Shown: positions 12,489 through 23,869, counted from the stretch's first letter. The stretch is 64,000 nucleotides of DNA from Sophora flavescens (GCA_030762895.1 CM061064.1:135949847-136013846), one strand, 5' to 3'. The notes: a model not told the origin generated them from the letters alone. Made by a program: numbers and translations.

Positions 12489-14759
12489 TTACTCATGGGC
12501 ATCCCCATGAGCAACGGTCCCAATAGGAGTAGAGTCGAGGGCGTCTCCAGCACCTGGAGGAATAGCGAAAGATGGATCATCCATTTCACCTTCCCCGTTT
12601 CCTCCCTCCTCGGCAGCTTGCTCCTCAATTTCCTCCACTTCCTGGCCTGCTTCTTCTTCTTCATCCTCAAGCTCAGATAAAGGAACTAGGATTCCATCTT
12701 TATTAAAATCCTTTGTCCACATCAGCAAGGGAGAAGTCAGCGTTTGGGTTGAAGCATTGAAGCTGCTTCACAGCTCGGGAGAAACCATTGACGTGGTCCT
12801 TCATGATGTTGGCTTCGGCTTCACTCACATCGGCTTGAAGCTTGTGGTTAGCCTCCCTCTCGGCTTCCCAAAACTGTCGCAATTGAGCACAAGAGGCATG
12901 TGAGTCTTCAACGGCTTTCTGCAAGCCGGTCTTCTCTTCCTTCTCTTTATCCAGCTCAGACTGAAGAGAAGACATATTTCTTTCAAGCTCCACCTTTTGG
13001 GCCCTCAGTTGGCCAATAGTGTGGGCTTGCTCCTCACACTTAGCCAAAGTTTGAGCCAACTCGTGTCAGAGGGCCAAAGCTCCAGAAGCGAGTGATTGAT
13101 GCGATCCAGAGGGCATAAGCGGCAGCAGCCTCCATACTCGCGTCAGGCCCCTGCTCCAGCAAAAGTCGAGCGTCGGAGGGTTTGAGCACTTGGCCATCAA
13201 CCAACGGACCAGGATTGAAATCATTACACCAAAGAGAGCTGATCCCTGGGTTACAGTGGCCTTTATACCACTTGGTATCCGATGTTAAATCGATCACATG
13301 GGGTGTCCCCTCAACCCGTTCCTCATTGTTGGGTTCCTCATGGGTTACCGGAAAGGGAGAGGTACTCCTCCTCGGAACCCCTATTTGAAGGTTGACCCGA
13401 GCCCGCTTGGGAAAACGGGCGTCGAAGTCGGGAGTTTCAATAGTCTTCTTCTTTTTTCCCATCTTGTCAGAATCCGAAGCTGAAGCACTAGCATCCTGAT
13501 GCGCCGACTTCTTCAACAAAGCCTTGTAGTTGTTCTTACCCATGATCACTGCGAAAAAGAAATCAGTCATGTAAGAAGCAAACTTTTACAAGTGTGATGA
13601 AATATCTGGAAAAAAAATTAAAACAAAACTTACAATCAAAGTCGGCTCATCGAGTAGAAGAGCTCACCAGTTTTAAAAGTCTTCCACAAGGCATTGACCG
13701 AGGGTAAAGTTTTAGAGCCTCAACATCAGTTCGCTCTTTAGCAAACATATAACCAGAGTCAAACCCAGAAAATTTAGAAGGGTGTGGTTGCCAGTAAAAG
13801 GGGAATTTTGGTTTCCCATCAGAATCAAAAAACGAAGACTCATTCCCTTCAATAGGTCGGATTTTGAAGAAATCCGACTTGAAAAATTTATAAGAGCTCT
13901 TGTAGAGGCCGATGATGCCTCTTTTCTCAACCCCACTAAGAGAAATCCAACAAATTCGGTCTCCAAACTGAACTTTGTAGAAGTACAGGAACTTGGCTGC
14001 AGTGGCCACCATTCCAACTTGGCTACACAAAATTTGAAAAGCCTTCATGAAGGCCCAGCTATTGGGATGAAGTTGAGTAGCGACAACATTCATAAATTTT
14101 AACACATCGCATTCGAACTGGGTAAAAGGAACAGTAATTCCAATTTATTCGAATAGGGTTTTATACACATAAGTAAAGTGAAGTTCAACAAGGAGGGCTT
14201 TCAAGAAAACATGCTCCTCATCCGAGCAAGGCAAACAACTGACAGAAGCAGGGACCTGGGAAATTTTGGTCTTAACATTCCTAAGGGACTCACGACTCCT
14301 AAAGTTAGAAAAGAACACCCCAACTTCAGGTCTAACCCAGGAATACCCAGGAATGGTAATGTCTGGAATGGGCTCTTTAGGAACCCTGACGGCACGTTTA
14401 CGGTGTTTTGGGGCAATGGCGGCTTGAGGAGTAGAAGAGCTACTCTCGCGAGAAGATGAAGTAGAGGAGGACTTACGGTTGTCTCCATTACCCTTCGAAG
14501 GAGGCGAAGAATGGGGAGATTCCCCGATAGGATTTATTTCAGCTTCTATGATTTGAACCTCACTGGAGGCATTTTGAGATACCTCAAAGGAAGGCTCCAT
14601 GACGAAATAAAGAAGGTACAGAGCCCAATAGAAAATGGAAGAAGGGGGAAAGGCATACCTGGAAGGACAAAGAGAACACAAAAAGCTTGAAGAAGAGCTC
14701 GAAGAAGAAGGGTTTAAACAGAGAGAATGCAAGTGAACTCTTCCGTAAATTTGAACCAA
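12489..14759 (-). pseudogene. antisense gene of the Tat element (putative gypsy-type transposon protein), decayed
   Basis: It runs opposite to pol between the minisatellite and the 3' LTR. The pieces, in order on the minus strand, are: a Ser/Pro-rich N-terminus, then a globular part (14330-13650) with VRPEVGVFFSN, LHPNSWAFMKAFQILC and FPFYWQPHPSKFS. Next come a basic segment (MGKNNYKALL, near 13540), a coiled coil with Lys/Glu heptads (13059-12703) and a very acidic tail with EDEEEEAGQEVEE (to 12489). Damage includes an in-frame TAA at 14145-14147 and frameshifts near 13715, 13060 and 12715. A likely intron (donor GTAAGT near 13631, acceptor TTCGCAG near 13556) separates the globular and basic parts. 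Antisense genes here are known from Grande-like elements; their function is unknown. Confidence 0.7.
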
Positions 14760-15430
14760 TTTATATCACAGACTTTGTCGCTTCAAAATTTAACGTTACT
14801 TTCCAAAAGGTAATGATGAAAGATGCCGTGTGAAGGAAGAGAGACGTCTCTTCAGTTCGCAAATTCGTCACACCATTAGCAGAGCAACACGTGTCGAGTA
14901 CATCGAAAAACGTACTACAACAGTTAAAGGTCTTGATTATGCAGCCGAAGAGCATGCCTTGAAAAATATGCAATAAGACCACATAGAACAAGAAAGCCCA
15001 TGTTTTAATAACAACACTCACATATCTTCTCAGCTAGGAGATCAAGAAACCGACAAACGACACAAGTAGAAACGTCATTATCAGTCTTCGTCTCGGCTTG
15101 GCTCGGCTCCTTCGATAAAGCTTTCACGCTCTTTAGAGCCCAAAGCCCGCTTGTGTACGGGCCTAGGTTTGAAGGTTGGTCACGGAGCATATCAAGCTAA
15201 AAACCAATAAAGGGCCGAGGTGTAAAGCTCGGCCACCATGAAACCCAAATAATCCGAAAGGGGAGGATTATTAGATTCACCTTCCCAAACCACTAAACTC
15301 GAATGATAGCCGAAGTATGAAGATCGGCCATCGAACTGTAGCAAAAATGGGAGAAGTCTTACTCAATAAATCTTGAACTCACCAAGCTCGGTTCCTGTCA
15401 TGAAAACTTCTACGCTCTTCTATGCTCAAA

Positions 15431-15440
15431 GCTTGGGGGG
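15431..15440 (+). promoter_or_regulatory. polypurine tract of element A (probable)
   Basis: GCTTGGGGGG directly precedes the probable 3' LTR, a form common in Tat-type elements. A similar but decayed context (CAAAGCCCGCTTGTGTACGGGCC) at 15140-15165 is an alternative LTR start or an older duplicate. Confidence 0.5.
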
Positions 15441-15980
15441 CTTATATACTGGCCGAGGTGTAAAGCTCGGCCACCGAGCTTGGATAACCGATCCGATAAG
15501 GACAGAAAAGATAATATCTTGATATTTGTCTCAAATAACCTTATCTGGTTAAAAGAGATAAAAAAAACCCCACCAATTAAGGATATCATATATCTCGAAG
15601 AGGATTTAAGAGATAAGAAGAGATAAATCCAAATCTCTAAAAAATAAGGGGATCCTATTATAAAAGGAGGAAAACCCTAAGAGAAAGACTCATTTTTTAC
15701 TAACCTATGTGAATCTCTCTTAAGCGTATTAGAGAAACCAGTTCAACCAAGAGACTACCGAAGAGTCCATGCCCACGAGTATTCATCAGATACAAGATAA
15801 AGGGATTGAGATCACCGTATGGCCAAGGGTTGAACCTACAACTATGTCTGACTTTGATTCCCATTGGGGTACGTAGGACCGGAATACAATATTCTGTCAA
15901 TCCATAAACTAAAACAACCTCCATTGTTCACTCTTGGTTTGACGTTCTACGGCGAGATTCCTGCAAGTCGGATCTCGACA
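15441..15980 (+). repeat. 3' LTR of element A (approximate)
   Basis: It follows the G-rich tract, contains GGCCGAGGTGTAAAGCTCGGCC-like sequence (also present at 15218-15238), a TATA box at 15659-15667 and a leader-like tail, ending near ATCTCGACA at 15980. Without the 5' LTR the borders cannot be checked inside the window. Confidence 0.5.
15659..15667 (+). promoter_or_regulatory. TATA box in LTR of element A
   Basis: TATAAAAGG lies in the middle of the LTR and is followed by an A-rich AAACCCTAAGAG leader, a typical plant core promoter context. Confidence 0.6.
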
Positions 15981-16810
15981 GGAACAGAAAACAAACGTAA
16001 TCACATTCGAGTTGCCACGAATATAATAGTATTGCATAAATTGCAAGGGAACTCACAGGTATAATTATAGTAAGCACCGCAATCTCGATCATAGAAGATC
16101 CACTCAAATTGCTCACGAATCTGTAAAATTAAGATCAGAAAAGGGGGTGGACTGTAAATTCTATTAATATATTGATGATTATTATTATTGTTATGATATG
16201 GAAGAAAGAATGGGGAGAAAGAAATGAGGAGAGTAACTCTTCTTTGAGATGCTTGCTGGGGTTGAAGGGTTTAAGCAGATCAGGATCCATGATGAAATGG
16301 TTCAAACGGTGCGTGATGAAGAGTACAAAATTTATAGCGCCCAACATGAGCATAGGTGCACTCAATAGAGCATATACTGAGGGGTACATAGCAGATGCGA
16401 GAGAGAAATGTCAGTTGAAGATAATGAGACAACTAAATTTGGTTAGGTCGCAACTCGTTGATCATGCACTAAAGATTATTAACCATGATTTGAATGTCAT
16501 GTCATTGACCACGATTTTTAGATTATATTTAAACACTTGAGAAACGTGGTTAATGAAGTTAAAAATAATGTTTAATAATGTTCAGTGCATGGTCAGAGTT
16601 GTAACACCTTGGTATCTCCATTTATCAAAATCAACACATTATTGACGACATTTTTGAACAGTAATAATTAAATGAAAATTGTTTGTTGGATTTTGATGTC
16701 TCATTTTGATGTTCGAATAACACAACTGGTATCTAGAACAATATACACTACCATCACTTTGAAAGTAAAGTTCCAAACTACTCCTCGAACAAAACAAAAA
16801 AAAAATACAA
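15981..16810. other. unassigned stretch between element A and the MITE
   Basis: No retrotransposon domain or host protein was recognised. A plus-strand 122-codon reading frame (16172-16540) includes IGALNRAYTEGYIADAREKCQL, but there is no supporting context and the first 30 residues are low-complexity Ile/Met. A TGTAACACCTTGG string near 16601 looks like a decayed LTR start. Confidence 0.3.
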
Positions 16811-17000
16811 AGACATAGTTGGTCCTTGAAAAATGAAAAAACTAACTTTATCCTCAAAAATGTCAAAAGTTGGTCAAAAAAGTCTCTTTAGAAACTAAAA
16901 TGTCCATAAAAATCAATTTGAAAATGATTAATTTGACTGATTTTTTAAAATTTTGAGGATCAAATGGATATTTTTCATTTCTCAGGGACTAAATATGTCT
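16811..17000. mobile_element. MITE-like 190-bp element with ~30-bp inverted repeats
   Basis: The left arm 16811-16840 (AGACATAGTTGGTCCTTGAA, then AAATGAAAAA) pairs with the reverse complement of 16971-17000 (AGACATATTTAGTCCCTGAG, then AAATGAAAAA), with about five mismatches. The interior is A/T-rich and non-coding. The superfamily is not clear, because no convincing target duplication was identified. Confidence 0.6.
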
Positions 17001-17039
17001 CCATGTTTTTGCCGAGAACCGGTATGGGCCTCGACTCAC

Positions 17040-17729
17040 TTTTATTCATCAGGAACTACCTTTCACAACTGTATAGACTCAGGTTCAAGAACATGAGAAG
17101 GATCAGGATAATATTTCCTCAGTTGAGAGAAGTGAAAGACGTCATGAAGGTTAGGGGCTAATGTAATATGATAGGCTACTGGACTAACCCGTCGAAGAAT
17201 CTGGAAAGGTCCAATGAATCAGGGAATGAGCTTTCTAGACTTGATGGCTCTACCATTTCCAGACTTCGGAGTGACTCTCAAAAACATGTGATCACCCTCC
17301 TAGAACTCTAAGTGTATCATCCTCTTGTTACTGTAGCTCCTCTACCTATCATGAGTTTCATTCATCTTTTCCCTTATCTTCCTAACCTATTACGTAGTCT
17401 ACTGCACCACATCTGGGCCTAACACTTGGCTTTCACCGGTCTCATACCAACACAACAAGGTCCTACACTTCCTACCATATAAAGCCTCATACGGTGCAAT
17501 CCCAATACTGTTGTGAAAGCTGTTATTATAGGTGAACTCAATAAAAAGCAAGAACTCATCCCAACTGTCAGTGTCCTCCAACACACAGGCTCTCAAGAGA
17601 TCTTCTAGTGGTTGAATCGTCCTCTCTAACTACCCATCTTTCTAGGGATTATAAGAAGAACTCATCCTCAACTTCTTCCCCAAAGCACTATGCAACTGTC
17701 TCCAAAATCTAAATGTAAATCTAGGATAT
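17040..17729 (-). pseudogene. Tekay-like Ty3 integrase fragment F, right end interrupted by CACTA
   Basis: Minus-strand similarity runs from the integrase core through the C-terminal part. The longest open piece (17596-17399) includes DEFLLFIEFTYNNS and APYEALYGRKCRT, almost the same as the E integrase at 33914-33700. The lower part (17300-17060) matches E at 33580-33360 in disrupted frames. The fragment resumes at 24200-24315 beyond the CACTA element, which aligns with E 34040-34160. There is no LTR of its own in view. It is an old truncated copy that served as insertion target. Confidence 0.8.
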
Positions 17730-17754
17730 CACTAGTGGAAATAATGTAATATAC

Positions 17755-18020
17755 GGGAACGTTTTACGTCAGTTGACCATATGTTTGACGTTAAAAATGA
17801 GGCGGTGGCAGTTTTGTAAATATTAAATCACTATTTGCGTCAGTTGTTTAATGAACTGACGTTAAAAGTGTTTTGCAAGAATTATTAACACTTTTAACGC
17901 CGATTTGTTTATACAATCGACGTTAGAAATGTGATTTTTACTTGATTAAATAAATAACTGACGTAAATAATCAACTCATTCCTATCTTTCTTTCGTTGTC
18001 ATCTCCCTGTTGTCACTCTT
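17755..18020. repeat. CACTA left subterminal repeat cluster 1
   Basis: It holds inverted and direct copies of the 12-bp motif TTAACGTCAGTT/AACTGACGTTAA and variants such as TTAACGCCGATT. They are often paired as hairpins with a TTTA loop. Such arrays bind the accessory transposition protein in En/Spm. The end of the cluster (CCCTGTTGTCACTCTTAACGCAG) recurs in the tandem unit at 18940-19440. Confidence 0.85.
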
Positions 18021-18192
18021 AACGCAGATCATCACTCCATATATAGTGCAGTTTATTTCTAATCTTTTTTTTTAAAAAGTTTATTTTTAATCTTAAATAA
18101 TTAGCTTGAATTAGTAAACACATTCTTGTGCAAATTAAAATAAATAAACACTTAACATAAAACAAGTTATATATGTATAATCAAATCGTATC

Positions 18193-18706
18193 TCATTGAA
18201 GTGATTGATAAGTTACAATTAGATGATTAAAAGATAAAAAATTTCCGCAAGATAGCACTAAAATATAAAAAAGTTTCTGCTTCAACATCATTTTCTTCTC
18301 AGTCCTGTCCTTAGAAACTCCAATATTGAATGCATCTCCTCCCTTACTTGAAGTCCTTGATGCTCCATCTGAATCCACAGTCAATTTGGAGCCAAAGCAG
18401 AGTGAAGGGTGCACTCGATCTGTTTCCGCAATATTCTTGGAACAACCACTTGGTTCCAAAGCTGAGGTTTTGTAACTGTAGCTGCTGATTCTCCAGAAGG
18501 ATGATAGTGTGTGCAATTCACATAATGCGATTTACACACCCTTATCACCCATGTAATGCGATTTACACAACCTCAGAAGTTGTTTGACCATTAAGACAAA
18601 GACCTTTAAGTCTAGGTATAGGAAGAAAGAGTGATGAAGTTAATCTCCATGGCAGAGCCATATTGTGAAGCAGAAAAATTAAAGGAAGGAAGGAAGCTAT
18701 TTATAG
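18193..18706 (-). other. possible captured gene 5' fragment inside CACTA
   Basis: On the minus strand there is a TATA box (CTATAAATAG, 18706-18697) and an ATG at 18661. A 32-codon frame follows that starts MALPWRLTSSLFLPIPR, a basic, Ser/Leu-rich start like an organelle transit peptide. It ends at a possible splice donor (GAG|GTTGTG, near 18570). Further down (18516-18193) a 107-codon frame includes SALEPSGCSKNIAETD and SKGGDAFNIGVSKDR, without resemblance to transposon proteins. This could be a host promoter plus first exons taken up by the transposon. I do not recognise the donor gene, and the TATA-to-ATG distance (about 37 bp) is short. Confidence 0.4.
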
Positions 18707-18939
18707 GAGTAGGGGATGAAGTTACTAGGCATTGTAAGTTGCTAAAAAATTAAATTGATCATTAAGAGCATTAGGTTCCAAGGCGCATTGGGAGTTGACA
18801 ATCATATATTATAAACGTGCAGAAAAGAAAACGCCCGAAGGAATAGGAAGAAATAGACCAAGTCTAGGTATAAACTTAGTGCTCATAAAGAGGATTATAG
18901 GTTACAATGTGCATGGGTAAGTAGCACAGCAGTAATGGG

Positions 18940-19443
18940 TAATTAAGTAGCAGAGCAGAGTAGTCAAAGGAATGAATGCTTTTGCAGAAACTTATACAAT
19001 TTTAACGTCAGTTGTTGAATAAAACTGACGTTAAAAGTGTTTTTAAAATAAAAAATATTTATTTTTAACGTCAGTTGTTTATACAACTGACGTTAAAAGT
19101 GTGATTTTTACTTCAATTAAATAAACAGCTGACGTAAATAATCCTATATCCCTATCTGAAATGCCCTGTTGTCACTCTTAACACAGGTCAATGGGTAAGT
19201 AGCAGAGTAGTCAAAGGAATGAATGTTTTTGCAGAAACTTATACACTTTGTTAACATCGCTTGTTGAATAAAACTGAAGTTAAAAGTGTTTTTAAAATAA
19301 AAAAATATTTATTTTTAACGCCTCTGTTGTTTATACAATTGACGTTAAAAGTGTGATTTTTACTTGATTAAATAAATAGCTGACGTAAATAATCCTATAT
19401 CCCTATCTGAAATGCCCTGTTGTCACTCAATTAACACAGGTCT
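18940..19443. repeat. ~250-bp tandem duplication in CACTA left subterminal region
   Basis: Two units (about 18940-19190 and 19191-19443) share AGTAGTCAAAGGAATGAATG, GCAGAAACTTATACA, two TTAACGTCAGTT hairpins and ATCCCTATCTGAAATGCCC. Each ends in GTTGTCACTC and an AACACAGGTC tail. This doubles the number of presumed protein-binding motifs. Confidence 0.85.
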
Positions 19444-19549
19444 CGAGAGCCATTTTGTGAAGGAATAGAAATATAGAGGAAAAGAAGAGGCGTGATACAG
19501 ATCGATACGAGAAGAATGTTACTTTATATAGAGAATGATTTTTACACAA

Positions 19550-19695
19550 CACTTTTAACGCCGATTGTATTCAACAACCGACGTTAAAAGTGTTTTTTTA
19601 AAAGATATTAATATTTAACGCCGCTTTGTTAATAAAACTGACGTTAAAAAATTAATTTTAACGTCAGTTGTTTAATACAACTGACGTTAAATGTT
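19550..19695. repeat. CACTA left subterminal repeat cluster 2
   Basis: Three further hairpins of TTTAACGCCGATTG/CAACCGACGTTAAA, GCCGCTTTG/AACTGACGTTAA and TTAACGTCAGTT/AACTGACGTTAA lie just before the transposase leader. Confidence 0.85.
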
Positions 19696-20431
19696 GTTTT
19701 ATATAACGTTTACACCCGCGCGCCTTCTGCACTTCGCTCCGTACGTTCGTCTCTTTTCTCTTTTCATCACGCTCAACCCTAAATCACACTCAACCCTCAC
19801 TCTCACTCTCACCCTGCACAGAACCCTAATCGCGAGCTCATCTCCACCGCAACCACTGCGAGGACTTCTTTGCCACCACCGTGAGGTACACTATTAACCC
19901 TAACTCTGTCTTTCCATTCATTCTTTGCAATAACTTGACGTACATCTCTCTTTCCCCTTCCCGCGCACTAACTCTCCTTGTCCCTCTGCTCTCGGTAACC
20001 ACATCGAACGTTGGCCACCACTCGAGCTCCCCTCCCCACCACCACGCGAGCACCTATTTCTGGTGAGTATTTAGGGCACATTTTTGTATTTTTGGTTTTG
20101 AGTGTATGTTGAAACTGTAGTCTCAGTAGTTGAAACTTGAAACCTTGAGTTTGAGTTGTTTGGAATGTACGTCTCTGTTTTTGGTTTTGAGTGCATGTTG
20201 CTCTGCTGGTTGATTTGTCACGGCCGTGATGCTAATCACGGCTAGGCCGTGATCAGTTCTGCCTGTGATGGCATGGTCTGTTCAGTTGGCACGTTATGGC
20301 CGTGATGGACATCACTGCCAGTGTCCGTGACCAAAGCTTGGCAATTAATCTTTAAAAACTATAGTTTTCAATCTCCCGTATTGTCCTTATATTGGATATA
20401 TGTTTTGTATATCTACAGGACCTATCTAGTT
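19696..20431 (+). other. transposase leader and intron of the CACTA element (inferred)
   Basis: A pyrimidine-rich, GC-richer stretch (19715-20060, with ACCCTCACTCTCACTCTCAC) looks like a transcribed leader. It ends at a strong donor TCTG|GTGAGT (intron from 20063). The intron would run to acceptor ATATCTACAG (20418), 13 bases before the transposase ATG at 20432. Inside the intron (20218-20340) are several copies of a 19-bp inverted repeat, ATCACGGCTAGGCCGTGAT. Intron and leader are inferred from signals only. Confidence 0.5.
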
Positions 20432-23400
20432 ATGGATCGTAGTTGGATGGTTTGTAAGCGTACTAGTGCTGAGTATTTGAAGGGGGTGGGAGAATTTATA
20501 GAATTTACTCAAAGGAATGTTCCTAATAGTAATAGAATGTTCTGTTGTCCTTGTGTCAAGTGTTTGAATATGAGGAAATGTACGGTGAAGGATATACGTA
20601 CTCATTTGATTTGTGAAGAGATTTGCTTGAGTTATACAAGATGGATATGTCATGGTGATATGTTGTTGAGTAGTAATACGGCGAGTGTCTCCCAAAGTGA
20701 GGACGTTGACGTAGATATGGAGGATGATCGAGTAGAGGACATGATCCGTGATATTGGACAAGAATCTTTTCATCGAGCTCATGTGTATGATAGGTTGTGC
20801 GGTGATGTGGATAAGCCTTTATATCCAGGGTGTACTACTCATACACGGTTGTCGGCGGTACTAAAATTGGTTTGTGTGAAGGCGAGAAATGGTTGGACCG
20901 ATAAAAGCTTCATGAAATTGCTTTAAGTGTTGAAAGACTTGCTTCCGGAGGACAACACATTGCCTGACCGTAACTATGAGGCCAAGAAGGTATTGTGTCC
21001 TATGGGTATGGAGTAGAAGAAGATACACGCATGCCCCAATGATTGCATATTGTACACCGGTGTTCATGAAGACAATCACGATTGCCCCAAATGTGGGTTA
21101 TCACGATACAAAGTGAAGGGTGGTGATGATGATGATGATCTTGATGATGTGAGAAAAAAGGGTCCTCCTGCGAAGGTGTTGTGGTATCTTCCAATAATTC
21201 CAAGGTTCAAGCGATTGTTTGCCAATGCGAAAGATGCGAAGAATCTTAGATGGCATAATGATGAGAGGAAACGTGATGGAAAGGTTCGTCATCCTGCTGA
21301 TTCTATTCAATGGAAGAATATCGATACTATGTTTCCGGATTTCGCCGATGAGCCAAGAAACCTAAGGCTTGGACTTGCTACGGATGGAATGAATCCTTAT
21401 GGTAACATGAGTAGTATTCATAGTTCATGGCCTGTTCTGTTGGTAATTTACAACATGCCCCCTTGGTTGTGCATGAAGCGCAAATACATGATGTTGTCTA
21501 TGATGATTTCGGGCCCAAAGAAACCAGGAAATGACTTAGATGTTTATCTAGGTACCTTGATTGAAGACTTGAAAATGCTGTGGGTGGAAGGTGTTGATGT
21601 AGTTGATGGGTATTCTCATGAGACTTTCAAGCTTCGTGCCATGTTATTTTGCACCATCAACGACTTTCCAGCATACGGTAACTTGTCCGGGTACAGTGTC
21701 AAGGGGCATAAAGCATGCCCTATATGTGAAGAAGGCATATGCTACACTCAGTTGCATCATGGAAAGAAGACGGTTTACCTTGGGCATCGGAGATTTCTTA
21801 GACGTGATCACCCATATCGTAAGATGAAAAAAGCTTTTATTGGATGCCAAGAGACAGAAGAAGCGCCGACAGCCTTAATTGGAGGAGCTGGTTTATCAGA
21901 GGGTAATGGACATTGATGTTATATTCGGCAAGTCCAAAAAGAAAGGTAAAGCTGCTGAGAAAAACATATGGAAGAAGAGGTCGATATTCTTTGATCTTCC
22001 TTACTGGCACAAGCTTGATGCCAGACACTGCATTGATGTGATGCATGTGGAGAAAAATGAGTGTGATAGTGTGATCGGGGCGCTTCTCAACATTCAGGGC
22101 AAGACAAAGGATGGTGTGAATGCTCGTCTTGACCTCGTTGCTATGGGTATACGAGAACAGTTAGCTCCAGTTGTTGAGGATGGTAAGCGGACTTATTTTC
22201 CGCCAGCATGTCATACTTTGTCAAAAAAAGAGAGACAAAGTTTCTGCGGGTGTCTTCAGGGCATCAAAGTTCCACATGGTTACTCTTCAAATATGAAGAG
22301 GCTTGTCTCTAGTGATCTTAAATTGGTTGGCTTGAAGTCTCATGATTGTCACATCTTGATGCAACAACTTCTGCCTGTTGCTATTCGTGGTATTGCTACA
22401 AAAAATGTGAGACATGCCATTACTCGGTTGTGCTCATTCTTCAATTCTATTTGTAGCAAAGTCGTTGACCCCCATATGTTGGATGACTTGGAAGTTGAGG
22501 CTGCTACAATCTTGTGCCAATTAGAGATGTATTTTCCTCCTTCCTTTTTCGACATAATGGTTCACTTAATTGTTCATTTGGTGAGGCAGATTAGATTATG
22601 TGGGCCGGTTTTTCTGAGATGGATGTACCCAGTTGAGCGCTACATGAAGATCTTGAAAGGGTACGTGAAGAATCCTCATCGTCCGGAAGCATCTATTGTT
22701 CAAAGGTATGTTGCAGAAGAAGCTATTGAGTTTTGTTCGGACTACCTTCATAACACGGATCCTATAGGGGTTCCTAAGCCTCGGCATGATGAGATCAGAT
22801 GTCAAGGTAAGGGTACACATGGCTTAAGAATTAATAGGAAGGATCGGGAGGAAGTGCTTCAAGCACATTTGTATGTATTGAACAATATCGAATGTGTTCA
22901 ACCTTTCTTATTTGAACATAAAAGAAAAGTCAATCAAGAAAACCCTCGAATGAGCGAAAGGTGGTTGTTGAACAAGCATAACAAGACTTTCTTACCATGA
23001 TTCAAGGAAGAAATGCTTAAGGATGGTAGTACTGCTTCTGATGACGTAAAATGGCTAGCACGTGGGCCTAGCTTCAACGTCATATGTTGGAGCGGATACG
23101 ACATAAATAACTTTTCCTTTTATTCAAAGGAACAAGATAACAAGAGTACCATGCAAAATAGTGGGGTTATGATCGTGGCCGAAGCAATTCACTTCTCTAG
23201 TGCAAAGGACACAAAACCCGTTCTGAAACCGAGACCTTACTTTGGATATATTGAAGATATTTGGGTGCTCGATTACACTAAGCTTACGGTGCCGGTATTT
23301 AAATGTAAGTTGGTTGATAGTAACGGTGGTGTACAAACCGACGAATTGGGGTTCACATTGGTAGACCTCAACAAGTTAGGTCATATAAATGAGCCTTTCA

Positions 23401-23636
23401 TAATGGCTTCCCATGCAAAACAAGTGTTCTACATCACTGATCCTTCTAACAAAAGGTTGTCCGTGGTTCTCCAAGGAAAAAGCATGTATAATGGTAGTGA
23501 TGAAAATGAAGATTCAAATCTTGATATTCCTGAGACTCCTTCTTTTTCAACAAACATGCCTACTATAATCGAGGAGACACAGGTGGACGATGTACATGCC
23601 ACTCGTGATGATCATCACGAAGGGATATTGATATAG
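20432..23636 (+). pseudogene. TNP2-type CACTA transposase, disrupted
   Basis: Residues about 1-75 (MDRSWM, FCCPCVKCLNMR, RTHLICEEIC) match the transposase-associated domain. Residues about 180-430 match the TNP2 transposase core: KIHACPNDCILY, CPKCGLSRYK, LGLATDGMNPYG with a likely catalytic Asp, LDVYLGTLIEDL, and FCTINDFPAYGNLSGY with CPIC. The 22440-22790 part (VHLVRQIRLCGPVFLRWMYP, then ERYMKILKGYVKNP) matches DUF4218. The 23190-23440 part (PYFGYIEDIWVLDY) matches DUF4216. This is the full architecture at usual length. Damage is light: TAA at 20924-20926, TAG at 21014-21016, a frameshift near 21880, and TGA at 22998-23000 where a Trp is expected. Transposase cuts the CACTA ends and drives excision and reinsertion. 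Confidence 0.92.
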
Positions 23637-23869
23637 GTAGTTTAAACTTAGTATACATTTATTTTTATTTATATTTCTGTATTTATTTTGAGTTATAACC
23701 TATGTTAATAAATATATATTGTTTCTGAACAGGCATACATATGGATCATTGTTCCATTTTTCCTTTGCAATTCTGTAATGTGTGTGATATTCCGTATTCT
23801 TGGGATATTTATGAATGCGAGGGGATGGCTGAGGGGAGTGATATTTTAAAACTGAATTTAAAAAAAATA

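Larger units (their letters stand above)
1..15980 (+). mobile_element. Ty3/gypsy Tat-type retrotransposon A, 3' part, interrupted
   Basis: This is the right-hand part of a long Ty3 element cut by the window edge. In order it carries the end of reverse transcriptase/RNase H, a second RNase H, integrase, a 74-bp minisatellite, an antisense gene and an LTR with a TATA box. A second RNase H after the RT-linked one and an antisense gene between pol and the 3' LTR are known features of the plant Tat lineage (Retand, Grande, Ogre). Element G is inserted at 2739-11894. The right border is by inspection only (LTR seems to end in CGACA near 15980), since the 5' LTR lies outside the window. Confidence 0.8.

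Noticed and set aside
13782..14102. Plus-strand frames within 13182-14459
   Set aside because: Shadows of the antisense Tat gene, which has clear segment order on the minus strand.
16172..16540. 122-codon plus-strand frame as a host gene
   Set aside because: No recognised domain, low-complexity N-terminus and no gene context; kept only as an unassigned stretch.
20426..20782. 118-codon minus-strand frame opposite the transposase start
   Set aside because: The plus strand matches the transposase-associated domain; the minus frame is His/Thr-rich shadow.
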